Of a DNA stretch of 64,000 bases, positions 56,994 through 63,888 are shown piece by piece. The translations under genes and the position numbers were made by a program. The stretch's first letter is position 1. Each line of letters opens with the position of its first letter. The notes below the pieces were generated by a model. The model saw only the letters and a list, made by a program, of their open reading frames with translations, was not told the DNA's origin and did not search any database. Origin of the DNA: Methanomicrobium mobile BP (lineage in GTDB: Archaea; Halobacteriota; Methanomicrobia; Methanomicrobiales; Methanomicrobiaceae); contig NZ_JOMF01000009.1 of the NCBI RefSeq assembly GCF_000711215.1, forward strand, positions 90,873 to 154,872, in the 5' to 3' direction.

Positions 56994-57349
56994 TCCGCGA
57001 AGATTGAACTATGTTTTCAAAATGCGACACACTATAAAACCGTTTGTGTATGATTTCCACCACAGACAACTTGTGCAAAAAAATGCACAAGTTGAATTAT
57101 CATGATGGATGGACATAAAAAGAACATGATGATATCATAAAATGCAACTGACAAATTGATGAGGTTTCAAAATCGTCCACAACTGTGGACGAATTGGATG
57201 TATTTATAGTTTATTCATGAATTTTTGAGGATTTGTAAAATTTAGGCAAATCACGGCATATTTGACATTGCCTCAAAAATGGGACCTGACATAAAAACGT
57301 TTGTGTGCCTGCCCTTCATAGGCAACTTGTGCAATTTTTGCACAAGTTG
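56916..57349. repeat. Two diverged ~180-bp direct repeats bounded by palindromes
   Basis: Copy one (about 56916-57094) and copy two (about 57173-57349) each begin with TCGTCCACAACTGTGGACGA and end with CAACTTGTGCA-N5/6-TGCACAAGTTG. Between them the copies share ATGTATTTATAG near the left end and ATAAAAAC/ACCGTTTGTGTG near the right, but the middle has diverged. Arms of the right-end dyad are 11 bp and perfect in both copies (57067-57094; 57323-57349). Confidence 0.85.
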
Positions 57350-57372
57350 AAATTTCATTTTTGCGCCGGCGG

Positions 57373-57532
57373 CAGTTTGTGCAATTTTTGCACATACTGA
57401 ATTCACGGGATGATCTTTGCGGACGGCGAAATGTCCGATCCGATAGCATGGGAATATAATCCCATGCTATTACCCCAAAGCATTGGATTATAATCCCATG
57501 CCCCCCCTACAGGATAGACCGCCGCGGCGGTC
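57373..57532. repeat. Further palindromes in the DUF1016 spacer
   Basis: Four more dyads: CAGTTTGTGCA...TGCACATACTG (57373-57399); ATAGCATGGGA...TCCCATGCTAT, arms of 11 bp (57443-57470); GCATTGGATTATAATCCCATGC, one mismatch (57480-57501); and GACCGCCGCGGCGGTC, perfect (57517-57532). The density is unlike any other part of the window. Confidence 0.9.
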
Positions 57533-57616
57533 GACACCGTTATCGCATAGGCAACATGTGCAAAATCCGCATAGGCTGAAAAAGGGTGCGGCTTATCGGA
57601 AAAATACCACAAGATA

Positions 57617-57772
57617 ATGCCTCAATCGTTAATCCAACAAAATATTTCCCTAATTCCTGACGTCAGGAATTTGGCAGTAAATTATGATGCAAAAATTGAG
57701 GAAATAATGGAGCAAATATCAAAGGAAAATGGCTCAAATAAAATTTTGACAAAATTTTTCCCTAATTCCTGA
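57617..57772 (+). CDS. Possible 51-aa ORF flanked by palindromes
   Basis: ATG 57617 to TGA 57772. The middle reads DAKIEEIMEQISKENGSNK, a plausible helix. The first copy of the palindrome AATTCCTGACGTCAGGAATT (57652) lies inside the frame and the second (57764) contains its stop codon. No good Shine-Dalgarno site or TATA box. It may be a gene remnant or chance. Confidence 0.3.
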   Translation: MPQSLIQQNISLIPDVRNLAVNYDAKIEEIMEQISKENGSNKILTKFFPNS

Positions 57773-57783
57773 CGTCAGGAATT
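57652..57783. repeat. Pair of perfect 20-bp palindromes, 112 bp apart
   Basis: AATTCCTGACGTCAGGAATT occurs at 57652-57671 and 57764-57783, with shared flanks TTCCCT before and TGG after. Both copies are perfect. Confidence 0.97.
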
Positions 57784-57844
57784 TGGGAGGGTGCGATGAT
57801 GCCGCCGCACAGCGGTACCGTATTCGCACCGTCGTTCGCCGATC

Positions 57845-58510
57845 TCATCCGCCGTATTCTTCCAGTTTCCGGTTGCCAGTCTCGACCATCTTTATCGAGA
57901 GGGGGTTTGCCTTTTCTCCGTTGGCGGCATAGTCCGCCATGGCTTCGGCAAGCGTCTCCGAGAGATTTATCGTGGCGCATTCCGATATGCCGAGCCTGAG
58001 TTCAAGGTCGGAGGGGAGAGCCTCTCCGGTCTCTTCCGCCAGCTCGGCTTTCGCTTCTTTGTAGATCACTCTTGCCACCGCACCCAGTTTCCATGTGATT
58101 ACTCTCATGAAGTCGTCGGGATCGGGGTAAATCCGGTTGACGAGCGTTCTTTCCATCAGGTGTCCCATGATATGGGAGAGCGCATTGCCGATTGACGACC
58201 CCTCGGGATGAAAATTGTACCTGATTACGGTGCCGTCCGGCGCCGTTATCTTCTTTGTGCTCTCGAGGTAGTGCCGAATCGATTCCGCCGCCTTCTCTTC
58301 GCCCAGTAAGTCCGTGTTGAAGACTATCTCGAATTTGTCGCCTTCGCCGGCGGGGACGAGGTATGCGTATTCGTCCTTGGGGTCGTCTCTCATGAACTCT
58401 TCGTATGCCCTCTTTGCTTCTTCGGGGGCGTCGTCGCGGATGCCGCTGATGTCCCCGATGCTGCTGTGGTATACCCATCCGAAGAAGTCATATTCGGGTG
58501 CAACTTTCAT
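57845..58510 (-). CDS. Unknown protein, last of a four-gene unit (221 aa)
   Basis: The first 40 residues (YDFFGWVYHSSIGDISGIRD-type) match the N-termini of two smaller proteins encoded just upstream: pattern YxFxxWx6Gx[IV]xx[IL]RxDxP. The rest is a 180-residue acidic, mostly helical domain with HPEGSSIGNALSHIMGHLME. No family recognised, no membrane segment. Confidence 0.75.
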   Translation of the reverse strand: MKVAPEYDFFGWVYHSSIGDISGIRDDAPEEAKRAYEEFMRDDPKDEYAYLVPAGEGDKFEIVFNTDLLGEEKAAESIRHYLESTKKITAPDGTVIRYNFHPEGSSIGNALSHIMGHLMERTLVNRIYPDPDDFMRVITWKLGAVARVIYKEAKAELAEETGEALPSDLELRLGISECATINLSETLAEAMADYAANGEKANPLSIKMVETGNRKLEEYGG

Positions 58511-58570
58511 CTTTCGTCACCTCGGTTTCGGTTTTGTCTTCGCCTGCGCAATGATCCGTATTCCGCCTCC

Positions 58571-58852
58571 TCAGATCCACCACAGATACTGGGATACGCC
58601 ACGGATAATTGCCGCACAGAGTAAGCCCATCAATATGTATTCACCCGCACTGCTCGGCTCTTCGCTGAGCCATCCGCTGTCTATGATCTTTACCGGCATG
58701 GAATGCTCGTTTGCATACTTTTTGTATGCCTCTTTTGTCTTGTCGGGAGCATCCCAGCGGATGCCGATTACGGATCCTTCGCCGTCGTATAAAAGCCAAT
58801 TGAAGAAGTAATCGTTCTTTGCCCGATCATACCTTGATAAGCCGTCGCTCAT
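58571..58852 (-). CDS. Small tail-anchored protein of the YxFxxW family (93 aa)
   Basis: N-terminal shared domain (NDYFFNWLLYDGEGSVIGIR, then WDAPDKTKEAYKKYANEHS), then a C-terminal membrane segment (YILMGLLCAAIIRGVSQYL). The EHSxxP stretch is closest to that of the next gene upstream. It lies 61 bp before the 221-residue gene, in the same orientation. Confidence 0.72.
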   Translation of the reverse strand: MSDGLSRYDRAKNDYFFNWLLYDGEGSVIGIRWDAPDKTKEAYKKYANEHSMPVKIIDSGWLSEEPSSAGEYILMGLLCAAIIRGVSQYLWWI

Positions 58853-58954
58853 GTCATCTCATCTCTTTTAAGGTTCGTTTTAAGTTTTTTCTCATCCGAT
58901 TTCATCTCTTTCGTCTCTTTTCAATCGCGGATACGCATTCTTTTCCGGTCTCGA

Positions 58955-59299
58955 CTACAGGAAGTGATTCCATATGTATCTTCCCGCCACCGCAAATACG
59001 GCAACCAGCGCCAGGGTTCTGAGCCACTCGGCATCTTTCTCTTTTCTGTAGATCTTCAGCATCTCGTATTTCTCGACAAACGGCGTCAGGGAATGCTCCA
59101 CGGCATAGCCGTAAAATTCATTCAGCGCCATGCTCGGTATGTCCGTGCGGAGATCGAGAATGTTTCCTTCTCTGTCGCAGATGAGCCACTTGCAGAAAGA
59201 GTATTCGGTCAGCGGTTTTTCGTCAATAATTTCTCCGGTCATTTCACGGCTTATTTCATTATCGACAATCATTTCACCGGTCTTTTCACTTTCGGTCAT
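58955..59299 (-). CDS. Small tail-anchored protein of the YxFxxW family (114 aa)
   Basis: An acidic, repetitive N-terminus (about 30 residues) precedes the shared domain (YSFCKWLICDREGNILDLR, then YAVEHSLTP) and a C-terminal membrane segment (TLALVAVFAVAGRYIW). Its start codon directly follows the stop of the gene upstream (TAG-ATG with no gap), so the two are translationally coupled. Confidence 0.72.
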   Translation of the reverse strand: MTESEKTGEMIVDNEISREMTGEIIDEKPLTEYSFCKWLICDREGNILDLRTDIPSMALNEFYGYAVEHSLTPFVEKYEMLKIYRKEKDAEWLRTLALVAVFAVAGRYIWNHFL

Positions 59300-59488
59300 C
59301 TATACGGTCACCCCGCATGACACGGCACCGGTATTCACGGCACCGTCAATCCCCCCGCATGACACGGCTGCGGAATTCTCATCGCCGGTATTCAAATCTC
59401 TCATCTTCGAACCGCCGTTTAAATCTATTCGCGGATTCGAACCCGTTTTATCATTAAAAACTGTTTTATCGTCCAATTCTTTCGTCAT
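59300..59488 (-). CDS. Small soluble repetitive protein, first in the unit (62 aa)
   Basis: From ATG 59488 behind GGTGA. Polar, Asn/Asp/Gly/Ser-rich, with a repeated AVSCG segment (AAVSCGGIDGAVNTGAVSCG) encoded by an imperfect DNA repeat at 59310-59390. The family is unknown. The zero-base junction with the next gene is the best evidence that it is real. Confidence 0.55.
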   Translation of the reverse strand: MTKELDDKTVFNDKTGSNPRIDLNGGSKMRDLNTGDENSAAVSCGGIDGAVNTGAVSCGVTV

Positions 59489-59850
59489 AAAAATCACCGA
59501 ACTGAATTGTTTTCCTGATGAACCGCACATCCCGATTCATCATAGAGAGTATAATCCCGAAAAGTACTTATCTGTATTTACGTAAGTAATGTAAATTAAG
59601 AAAGTTACGCAATATATGTAAATCCGAGCCGACAACACATGCAAATCCGAGACGAAAACACACAACGAAAGCACAAAAAGCACAAAAAACGGGAAAGCGA
59701 AAAAAAAACGAAACAGGCAAAAATATTCTGCAGGGGATATCCGCAGATGTGCGGTACGGTGTCACGCAAATTAAAGCGGCAATCTCACCCTAAAATCGCC
59801 GGCGCTCACACCGTCACACCGTCACACCGATTTCACGCTATCCGCGCCGC
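59489..59850. other. A-rich gene-free gap
   Basis: 362 bp. It should hold the promoter of the small-protein unit on the minus strand, with A/T-rich TTTACGTAAGTAATGTAAATT near 59577-59596 in shortened form, and short GCACAAAAA repeats near 59670. No credible gene is seen. Confidence 0.5.
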
Positions 59851-60054
59851 CTACGCCATCTGCCTCAACAGCAGCGGGAGAAACGCGAACCCGAACACCA
59901 GAAGCGCCGCAATTATAATGTATCCCTCGTTGCTTATCTCGCCGTTCATCGCCGATGAACTCTCCTTTCTATTCATCCTATTCATCCTGTTCATCCTATC
60001 CATCCTATCAATTCCGGTCATATTGTTCACCCTGTTCACTTTAGTCATTCTCAT
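59851..60054 (-). CDS. Small tail-anchored protein with DRMNRM repeat (67 aa)
   Basis: From ATG 60054 (MRMTKVNRVN); a TATA-like TTTATATA lies about 35 nt upstream. A 9-bp tandem repeat (TTCATCCTA, 59965-60015 on the plus strand) encodes repeated DRM/NRM. The C-terminal membrane segment (NEGYIIIAALLVFGFAFLPL) is preceded by NGEIS, similar to the GEIS/AELS before the helices of two other small proteins at 60262 and 63646. Confidence 0.6.
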   Translation of the reverse strand: MRMTKVNRVNNMTGIDRMDRMNRMNRMNRKESSSAMNGEISNEGYIIIAALLVFGFAFLPLLLRQMA

Positions 60055-60261
60055 ACTGCACACATACATATGTTCATCAAAGTATATAAATGTACATCGC
60101 AGCACACCCCACACAACACGCATGTTCCCATTGCATAAAATAACGGTCGGCATCTCGAGTGGAAACAAGGGGTATTTCTTTGATGTCCGAATACCTGAAT
60201 GCCGGGACTCCTGAGAGTCATAATATTTACCCCAACCGGTGTAAGCGAAAAATTGCGTTAC

Positions 60262-60564
60262 TTATACCGTATATACCAGTATCAGCAAAAACACCGAAAC
60301 AACTATCAAAAAACATGCCAATGCAATACATTCGCCGGAACTCAGTTCGGCTCTGTCATCGAGACCGAAAGTGAGACCGAAAGTTAATTCGGAACCGGCG
60401 GAAAGCCCCCCCGAAGACGATCCGTCTTTTTGGTATTCGTCTTTTTGGTATCCGTCTTTTTGGTATCCGTCTTTTTGGTATTCGTCTCTTTGGTATTCAT
60501 GACAGATGCAATTCACCGTATCAAAATCACCGGCGAATTTTCCGGACATATTGTTCTTTTTCAT
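60262..60564 (-). CDS. Small tail-anchored protein with YQKDG repeats (100 aa)
   Basis: From ATG 60564. A polar N-terminal part has paired Cys (NCICHEY) and five YQ(K/R)D(G/E) pentads encoded by a 15-bp tandem repeat (60418-60500). The C-terminus reads FGLDDRAELSSGECIALAC and continues as a membrane helix. That boundary motif (GLD[DN]R[AG]E[IL]S..EC) recurs in the protein at 63646. No known family. Confidence 0.65.
   Translation of the reverse strand: MKKNNMSGKFAGDFDTVNCICHEYQRDEYQKDGYQKDGYQKDEYQKDGSSSGGLSAGSELTFGLTFGLDDRAELSSGECIALACFLIVVSVFLLILVYTV
60418..60500. repeat. 15-bp in-frame tandem repeat (TTTTTGGTATCCGTC)
   Basis: Five to six copies with only T/C changes, inside the small tail-anchored protein gene. 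Each unit encodes YQKDG or YQKDE on the minus strand. Confidence 0.97.
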
Positions 60565-60718
60565 CCCATATAACTTATTTCTCAAAGTATTTCAAAATTC
60601 ACGGGAATTTGCGCATCTTAATCGTTCGCCGACAAACTATTCCTATTCTTTCTATCCGTTCTGTTCATTCTCTCCAAACCAATAAAATTAAATTGTAAAC
60701 ATCCAAAAATAAGAGAAT

Positions 60719-61204
60719 ATGGGAGTTATTGACAGCCTGAAATACAGATTCTCCAACAGTCCGGAGATGAAAGGTCAAAGATTCGAGGACTTCATTGAAA
60801 GCCGTTTTTCTCCGAAATACTTTAAAATCGTCGAGAAAACACACTCTTTTAAAGAAAACAGCGACAGATACATAGAAAGCTCGCTCAATCCGGACTTTAC
60901 ATTCAGGTACATGCCGACGGGGGAGACGTTCGCAGTGGAATGCAAATACAGAAGCGAACTCTACAAAGGCAAGTTAAGCTGGTGCAACGAAAACCAGCTT
61001 AAACGATACAATGACTTTCAAACCAACAGGCAGATACCCGTTTTTATTGCAGTAGGTCTGGGAGGAAAACAACTGAACCCCGACAGACTTTTTTGCATCC
61101 CGCTTTCCGAAGCCAAATATCCGAATTTGTTCCCGTCGGTCTTTGAACGCTTCGAGAAAAAACCGGACTCCTACTTCTTCTGGAAAAACAAAAAACTCTC
61201 ATAA
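60719..61204 (+). CDS. PD-(D/E)XK nuclease-like protein (161 aa)
   Basis: Compact endonuclease-like fold: KGQRFEDFIESRF supplies the early Glu, and NPDFTFRY...FAVECKYRS gives the D-x(n)-E-x-K metal site, with the following helix QLKRYNDFQTNRQIPVFIAVGLGG. Comparable small nucleases act in restriction or Holliday-junction processing. Stand-alone, with low GC. Opposite in direction to the KwaAB-like pair and 151 bp from it. Confidence 0.72.
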   Translation: MGVIDSLKYRFSNSPEMKGQRFEDFIESRFSPKYFKIVEKTHSFKENSDRYIESSLNPDFTFRYMPTGETFAVECKYRSELYKGKLSWCNENQLKRYNDFQTNRQIPVFIAVGLGGKQLNPDRLFCIPLSEAKYPNLFPSVFERFEKKPDSYFFWKNKKLS

Positions 61205-61297
61205 CTTTTTTTCATGGATTTTACAGCAACACAGCAATCCCGCGCTGAAAAATATCCGAATATCCGTTACCATATCGCGTGGAAAAAGGGACATATG

Positions 61298-61324
61298 CAG
61301 TTTGTGCAAATTTTGCACATACTG
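61298..61324. repeat. Palindrome shared with the DUF1016 spacer
   Basis: CAGTTTGTGCA-N5-TGCACATACTG, whose arms are identical to the dyad at 57373-57399 nearly 4 kb away. Located between the PD-(D/E)XK gene and the KwaB-like gene. Confidence 0.95.
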
Positions 61325-61355
61325 AAATGGCGGGACGAAACTCCGCATAGAGCAT

Positions 61356-62300
61356 TCAAATTGGATCCAAAGCCTTTTTTGAAACACTATCGTATTCCGC
61401 TTGTGTAAGTTCCGACTTGAGAAAATCATCGTTTAGTAACTTTAAAAAGTTATCAATATCATCTTTCAATTTTAGTTGAATTTCATCATTCTCTATATTT
61501 ATCTTTGACTTGTATATGTGATGATGAACTATCCTATTAAATAACTCGGTTTTCTCAATACGAAATACAGGTGACTTTTTAGCTTTCATCAATTTCGTTG
61601 CATTAGTCAACTCTTCTTTTTCTGAAAATTCCAGTAGCTTTTTAGGATTTTTGATCAGTCCAGCTTGAACAATCAGATTGATTGTTTCCATAGCCTCTTT
61701 TCGAACATATTGTTCAAATCCAAATCTACTCTGAAGTAATTTGATATTACCAGTGAATATTTGATCATCTATAATCAATAAATCAATTCTGGATCCTATG
61801 GAGAGAATATCCCCTTTCAGTTCCTCATAAGTATTGTTCTTGCTCAATGAGATAAAGAGTCTATTCCCGCTTCTCTGAATAAGTGCATAAGGATAAACAT
61901 GTTGGTAAGCCCAAATATGATTGTCATTGAAATTCAATCTAAAAAGAAAACCCATCAATCTTGTTAAGTCTTTTTGATTATATTGTTCCAATATATTATG
62001 ATAATCTTTGATAAAAGAAAATGGTGCATATGAATCCGTCATTGGTATCTCATAGATACAATCGTTTTTGTTATCTGAGATATTGTCTGCCACATCTAAC
62101 TCTATGTCATCCGAATAATAATTATTCATGATAACTTTTTTGACAAGATCGGACAATCGGTCATTTAACGGATCTGTAGTCAGGAATTTCTTCATTATGC
62201 GCTGTTTGCCCTCTTTCAAGACAGTAAAAATTTCCAATCCATTAGGTTTTCCATCTACGAAAACCTCATCAATTTTTGCTTTTAATTCATTTTTGTCCAT
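61356..62300 (-). CDS. kwaB: KwaB-like protein of a Kiwa defence system (DUF4868)
   Basis: 314 residues, matching in length and layout the effector of the Kiwa anti-phage system: an N-terminal region of about 120 residues, then a DUF4868-type domain (RLFISLSKNNTYEELKGDIL near 155, SRIDLLIIDDQIFTGNIKLLQSRFGFEQYV in its later part). In E. coli, KwaB is a DNA-binding effector that cooperates with membrane KwaA. The start at 62300 follows AGAGG. It overlaps the preceding membrane gene by 14 bp. The gene is AT-rich relative to the core region. Confidence 0.78.
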   Translation of the reverse strand: MDKNELKAKIDEVFVDGKPNGLEIFTVLKEGKQRIMKKFLTTDPLNDRLSDLVKKVIMNNYYSDDIELDVADNISDNKNDCIYEIPMTDSYAPFSFIKDYHNILEQYNQKDLTRLMGFLFRLNFNDNHIWAYQHVYPYALIQRSGNRLFISLSKNNTYEELKGDILSIGSRIDLLIIDDQIFTGNIKLLQSRFGFEQYVRKEAMETINLIVQAGLIKNPKKLLEFSEKEELTNATKLMKAKKSPVFRIEKTELFNRIVHHHIYKSKINIENDEIQLKLKDDIDNFLKLLNDDFLKSELTQAEYDSVSKKALDPI

Positions 62301-62895
62301 TATCTCTGCCTCTTATGTAAAAAACATTATCAGATATCTGTTTATACTCAATCACAGAATCATCTTTCACGGCATTCCGAGAAATACCTACACAGATTCC
62401 TTGAATTTCAGAATTTTCCTTGAATTGAAATTCATAAAACCGGTAGCCCAGAACAGTTAAAACTGGGTTTGAATAGAATAATTTTGTATTGTACAACAAA
62501 AAACAAAGAAATAGTACAATCAACCCCAATGTTAGTGCCCCATTCAGCGTACCCGCATCATTAATCAATAAAGGTACAATAATTGTTATGAAAAAGTTCA
62601 AACTATTCTCATCACGGTCTTTAACGCATTTTATCTCATATCCGCTTTTCTTGTCAGCCCACGTAAATGCTTTAAATTCAATAAAATACCAAGCAGATAA
62701 GAAAATCCATAGAAAACATGTACCTTCTACTGCAGAAAGAACAGGGTTTTGCATCACATATTCCAGTAAAGAGAGATTATTACCCACATTACCTATTGTA
62801 GTAAATGGGAAATTCTTTACGAACGTCAAAAACGCTAGCGGGCAAAGAGATTGAATCAAAAGTCCTGTTTTCATTCCAAAACTCATCGATACCAT
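62287..62895 (-). CDS. kwaA: KwaA-like membrane protein of a Kiwa defence system
   Basis: 202 residues with four membrane segments: about 13-30 (LIQSLCPLAFLTFV), 53-74 (VEGTCFLWIFLSAWYFIEF), 98-114 (FFITIIVPLLIN) and 119-138 (LTLGLIVLFLCFLLY), then a 60-residue cytosolic tail. KwaA is the membrane sensor in Kiwa. Length, topology and the overlapping kwaB-like gene all fit. Met4 and Met8 are other possible starts; none has a clear Shine-Dalgarno site. Confidence 0.75.
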   Translation of the reverse strand: MVSMSFGMKTGLLIQSLCPLAFLTFVKNFPFTTIGNVGNNLSLLEYVMQNPVLSAVEGTCFLWIFLSAWYFIEFKAFTWADKKSGYEIKCVKDRDENSLNFFITIIVPLLINDAGTLNGALTLGLIVLFLCFLLYNTKLFYSNPVLTVLGYRFYEFQFKENSEIQGICVGISRNAVKDDSVIEYKQISDNVFYIRGRDNGQK

Positions 62896-63331
62896 GACTT
62901 ATCCGCAATATGCATAAAGCAACAAGATCAAACTGATCCCGCTCATTCTATAGGCTACAAATATCTCATAGGCATTAAGAGATTAAAAAATCTGCCATTT
63001 TATTACCACGACATCTGTAATGCATGACGAACATTATATTTTGGCGTGTATATTCACCATATTTCGCATCGTCAAATCTGCGTCTATTCACCTCCCAGTT
63101 AGTGTGCTAATTTTTAAAAGACTGAATTGTCAGGAAGGATACAACTCTTGAAAAAAACAAATGGCATTTTTACAGATATATGGGAAGATATCGTTGAAAA
63201 ATGACAAAATTCAGTAGAGAACATCCGCAGCGGATACACCGATTACCGCAAAGCAATCAGACATATCCGCTTGAGGATGCTCTTTAGAAGTGGTCTATAA
63301 ACTATACTTTTGCATAGAATTTACTGCGGTA
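62896..63331. other. AT-rich gap upstream of the Kiwa pair
   Basis: 436 bp. It should contain the kwaA promoter on the minus strand. On the plus strand a short frame (TTG 63149) reads MKKTNGIFTDIWEDIVEK before a stop, and the same frame stays open after it for about 35 codons; possibly a decayed gene. Nothing else can be supported. Confidence 0.4.
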
Positions 63332-63424
63332 TCAGTAACCGCAAATTCTTAAAGTACATAGGTAAAATGTTCCAAGAATAGCAATAAATCCTATTATACC
63401 AGCTATAAAAGGTATATCTACCAT
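63332..63424 (-). CDS. 30-aa membrane peptide with strong Shine-Dalgarno site
   Basis: ATG 63424 to TGA 63332. AGGAGG lies 6-7 bases before the start. Nearly all residues are hydrophobic (DIPFIAGIIGFIAILGTFYL), then a short Cys-containing polar end. Too short for any family match, but signal and composition argue for a real small membrane peptide. It may act with the neighbouring defence genes. Confidence 0.55.
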   Translation of the reverse strand: MVDIPFIAGIIGFIAILGTFYLCTLRICGY

Positions 63425-63602
63425 TGTTTGCCTCCTTTTTTTTCTTTCATAACTATAGATAGGTTTAATGTAATATATGAAAATACATTACAATTTTTAC
63501 GATACAGGTTCATTCATGGCATGATAAACGGTTGTGAACGTTTGAAGCGCAAATACCTTTTTCGCCGAGTTCTTATTACGGTGACACCATAAGACAAATG
63601 AT

Positions 63603-63630
63603 TGAGAGTCATAAAATTTGCCCCTCAACC
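63603..63630 (-). repeat. 3' flank shared with the 60262 gene
   Basis: TGAGAGTCATAAAATTTGCCCC (plus strand, first 20 shown in shortened form TGAGAGTCATAAAATTTGCC) matches TGAGAGTCATAATATTTACC at 60212. Each copy lies 16-25 bp beyond the stop of a small tail-anchored gene. Confidence 0.7.
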
Positions 63631-63645
63631 ATTCAAATCTGAAAT

Positions 63646-63888
63646 TTAGACTGCCTGCAAAGCTGGAATTAGCACAGCAAATATAGAACAAGCACCTACA
63701 AAAAGACATGCCAATACTACACATTCTGTACCACTTATTTCCCCCCTATTGTCAAGACCAAGTGTGTTTTCTAAATCTGTACAAAGCCCTTCTGAAGCTG
63801 ATCCCCCGTTATGAGAGTTGCTAATTCTTAAACATAACGCGCTATAAGCTCCAGTGAGCGCTTCAAAAATTTTATTTTTAGAGCACAT
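63646..63888 (-). CDS. Small tail-anchored protein (80 aa), relative of the 60262 gene
   Basis: Polar N-terminus with a Cys (YSALCLRISNSHNGG), then LGLDNRGEISGTECVVLAC leading into a C-terminal membrane helix (LFVGACSIFAVLIPAL). The GLD-R-E-S-EC boundary is shared with the protein at 60262. An AT-rich TTTTAAATAG lies about 30 nt upstream. The N-terminus lacks the YQKDG repeats of its relative. Confidence 0.65.
   Translation of the reverse strand: MCSKNKIFEALTGAYSALCLRISNSHNGGSASEGLCTDLENTLGLDNRGEISGTECVVLACLFVGACSIFAVLIPALQAV

Noticed and set aside
57403..57612. 69-residue frame on the minus strand in the palindrome spacer
   Set aside because: Made mostly of palindromic sequence; no start signals; not convincing as a protein.
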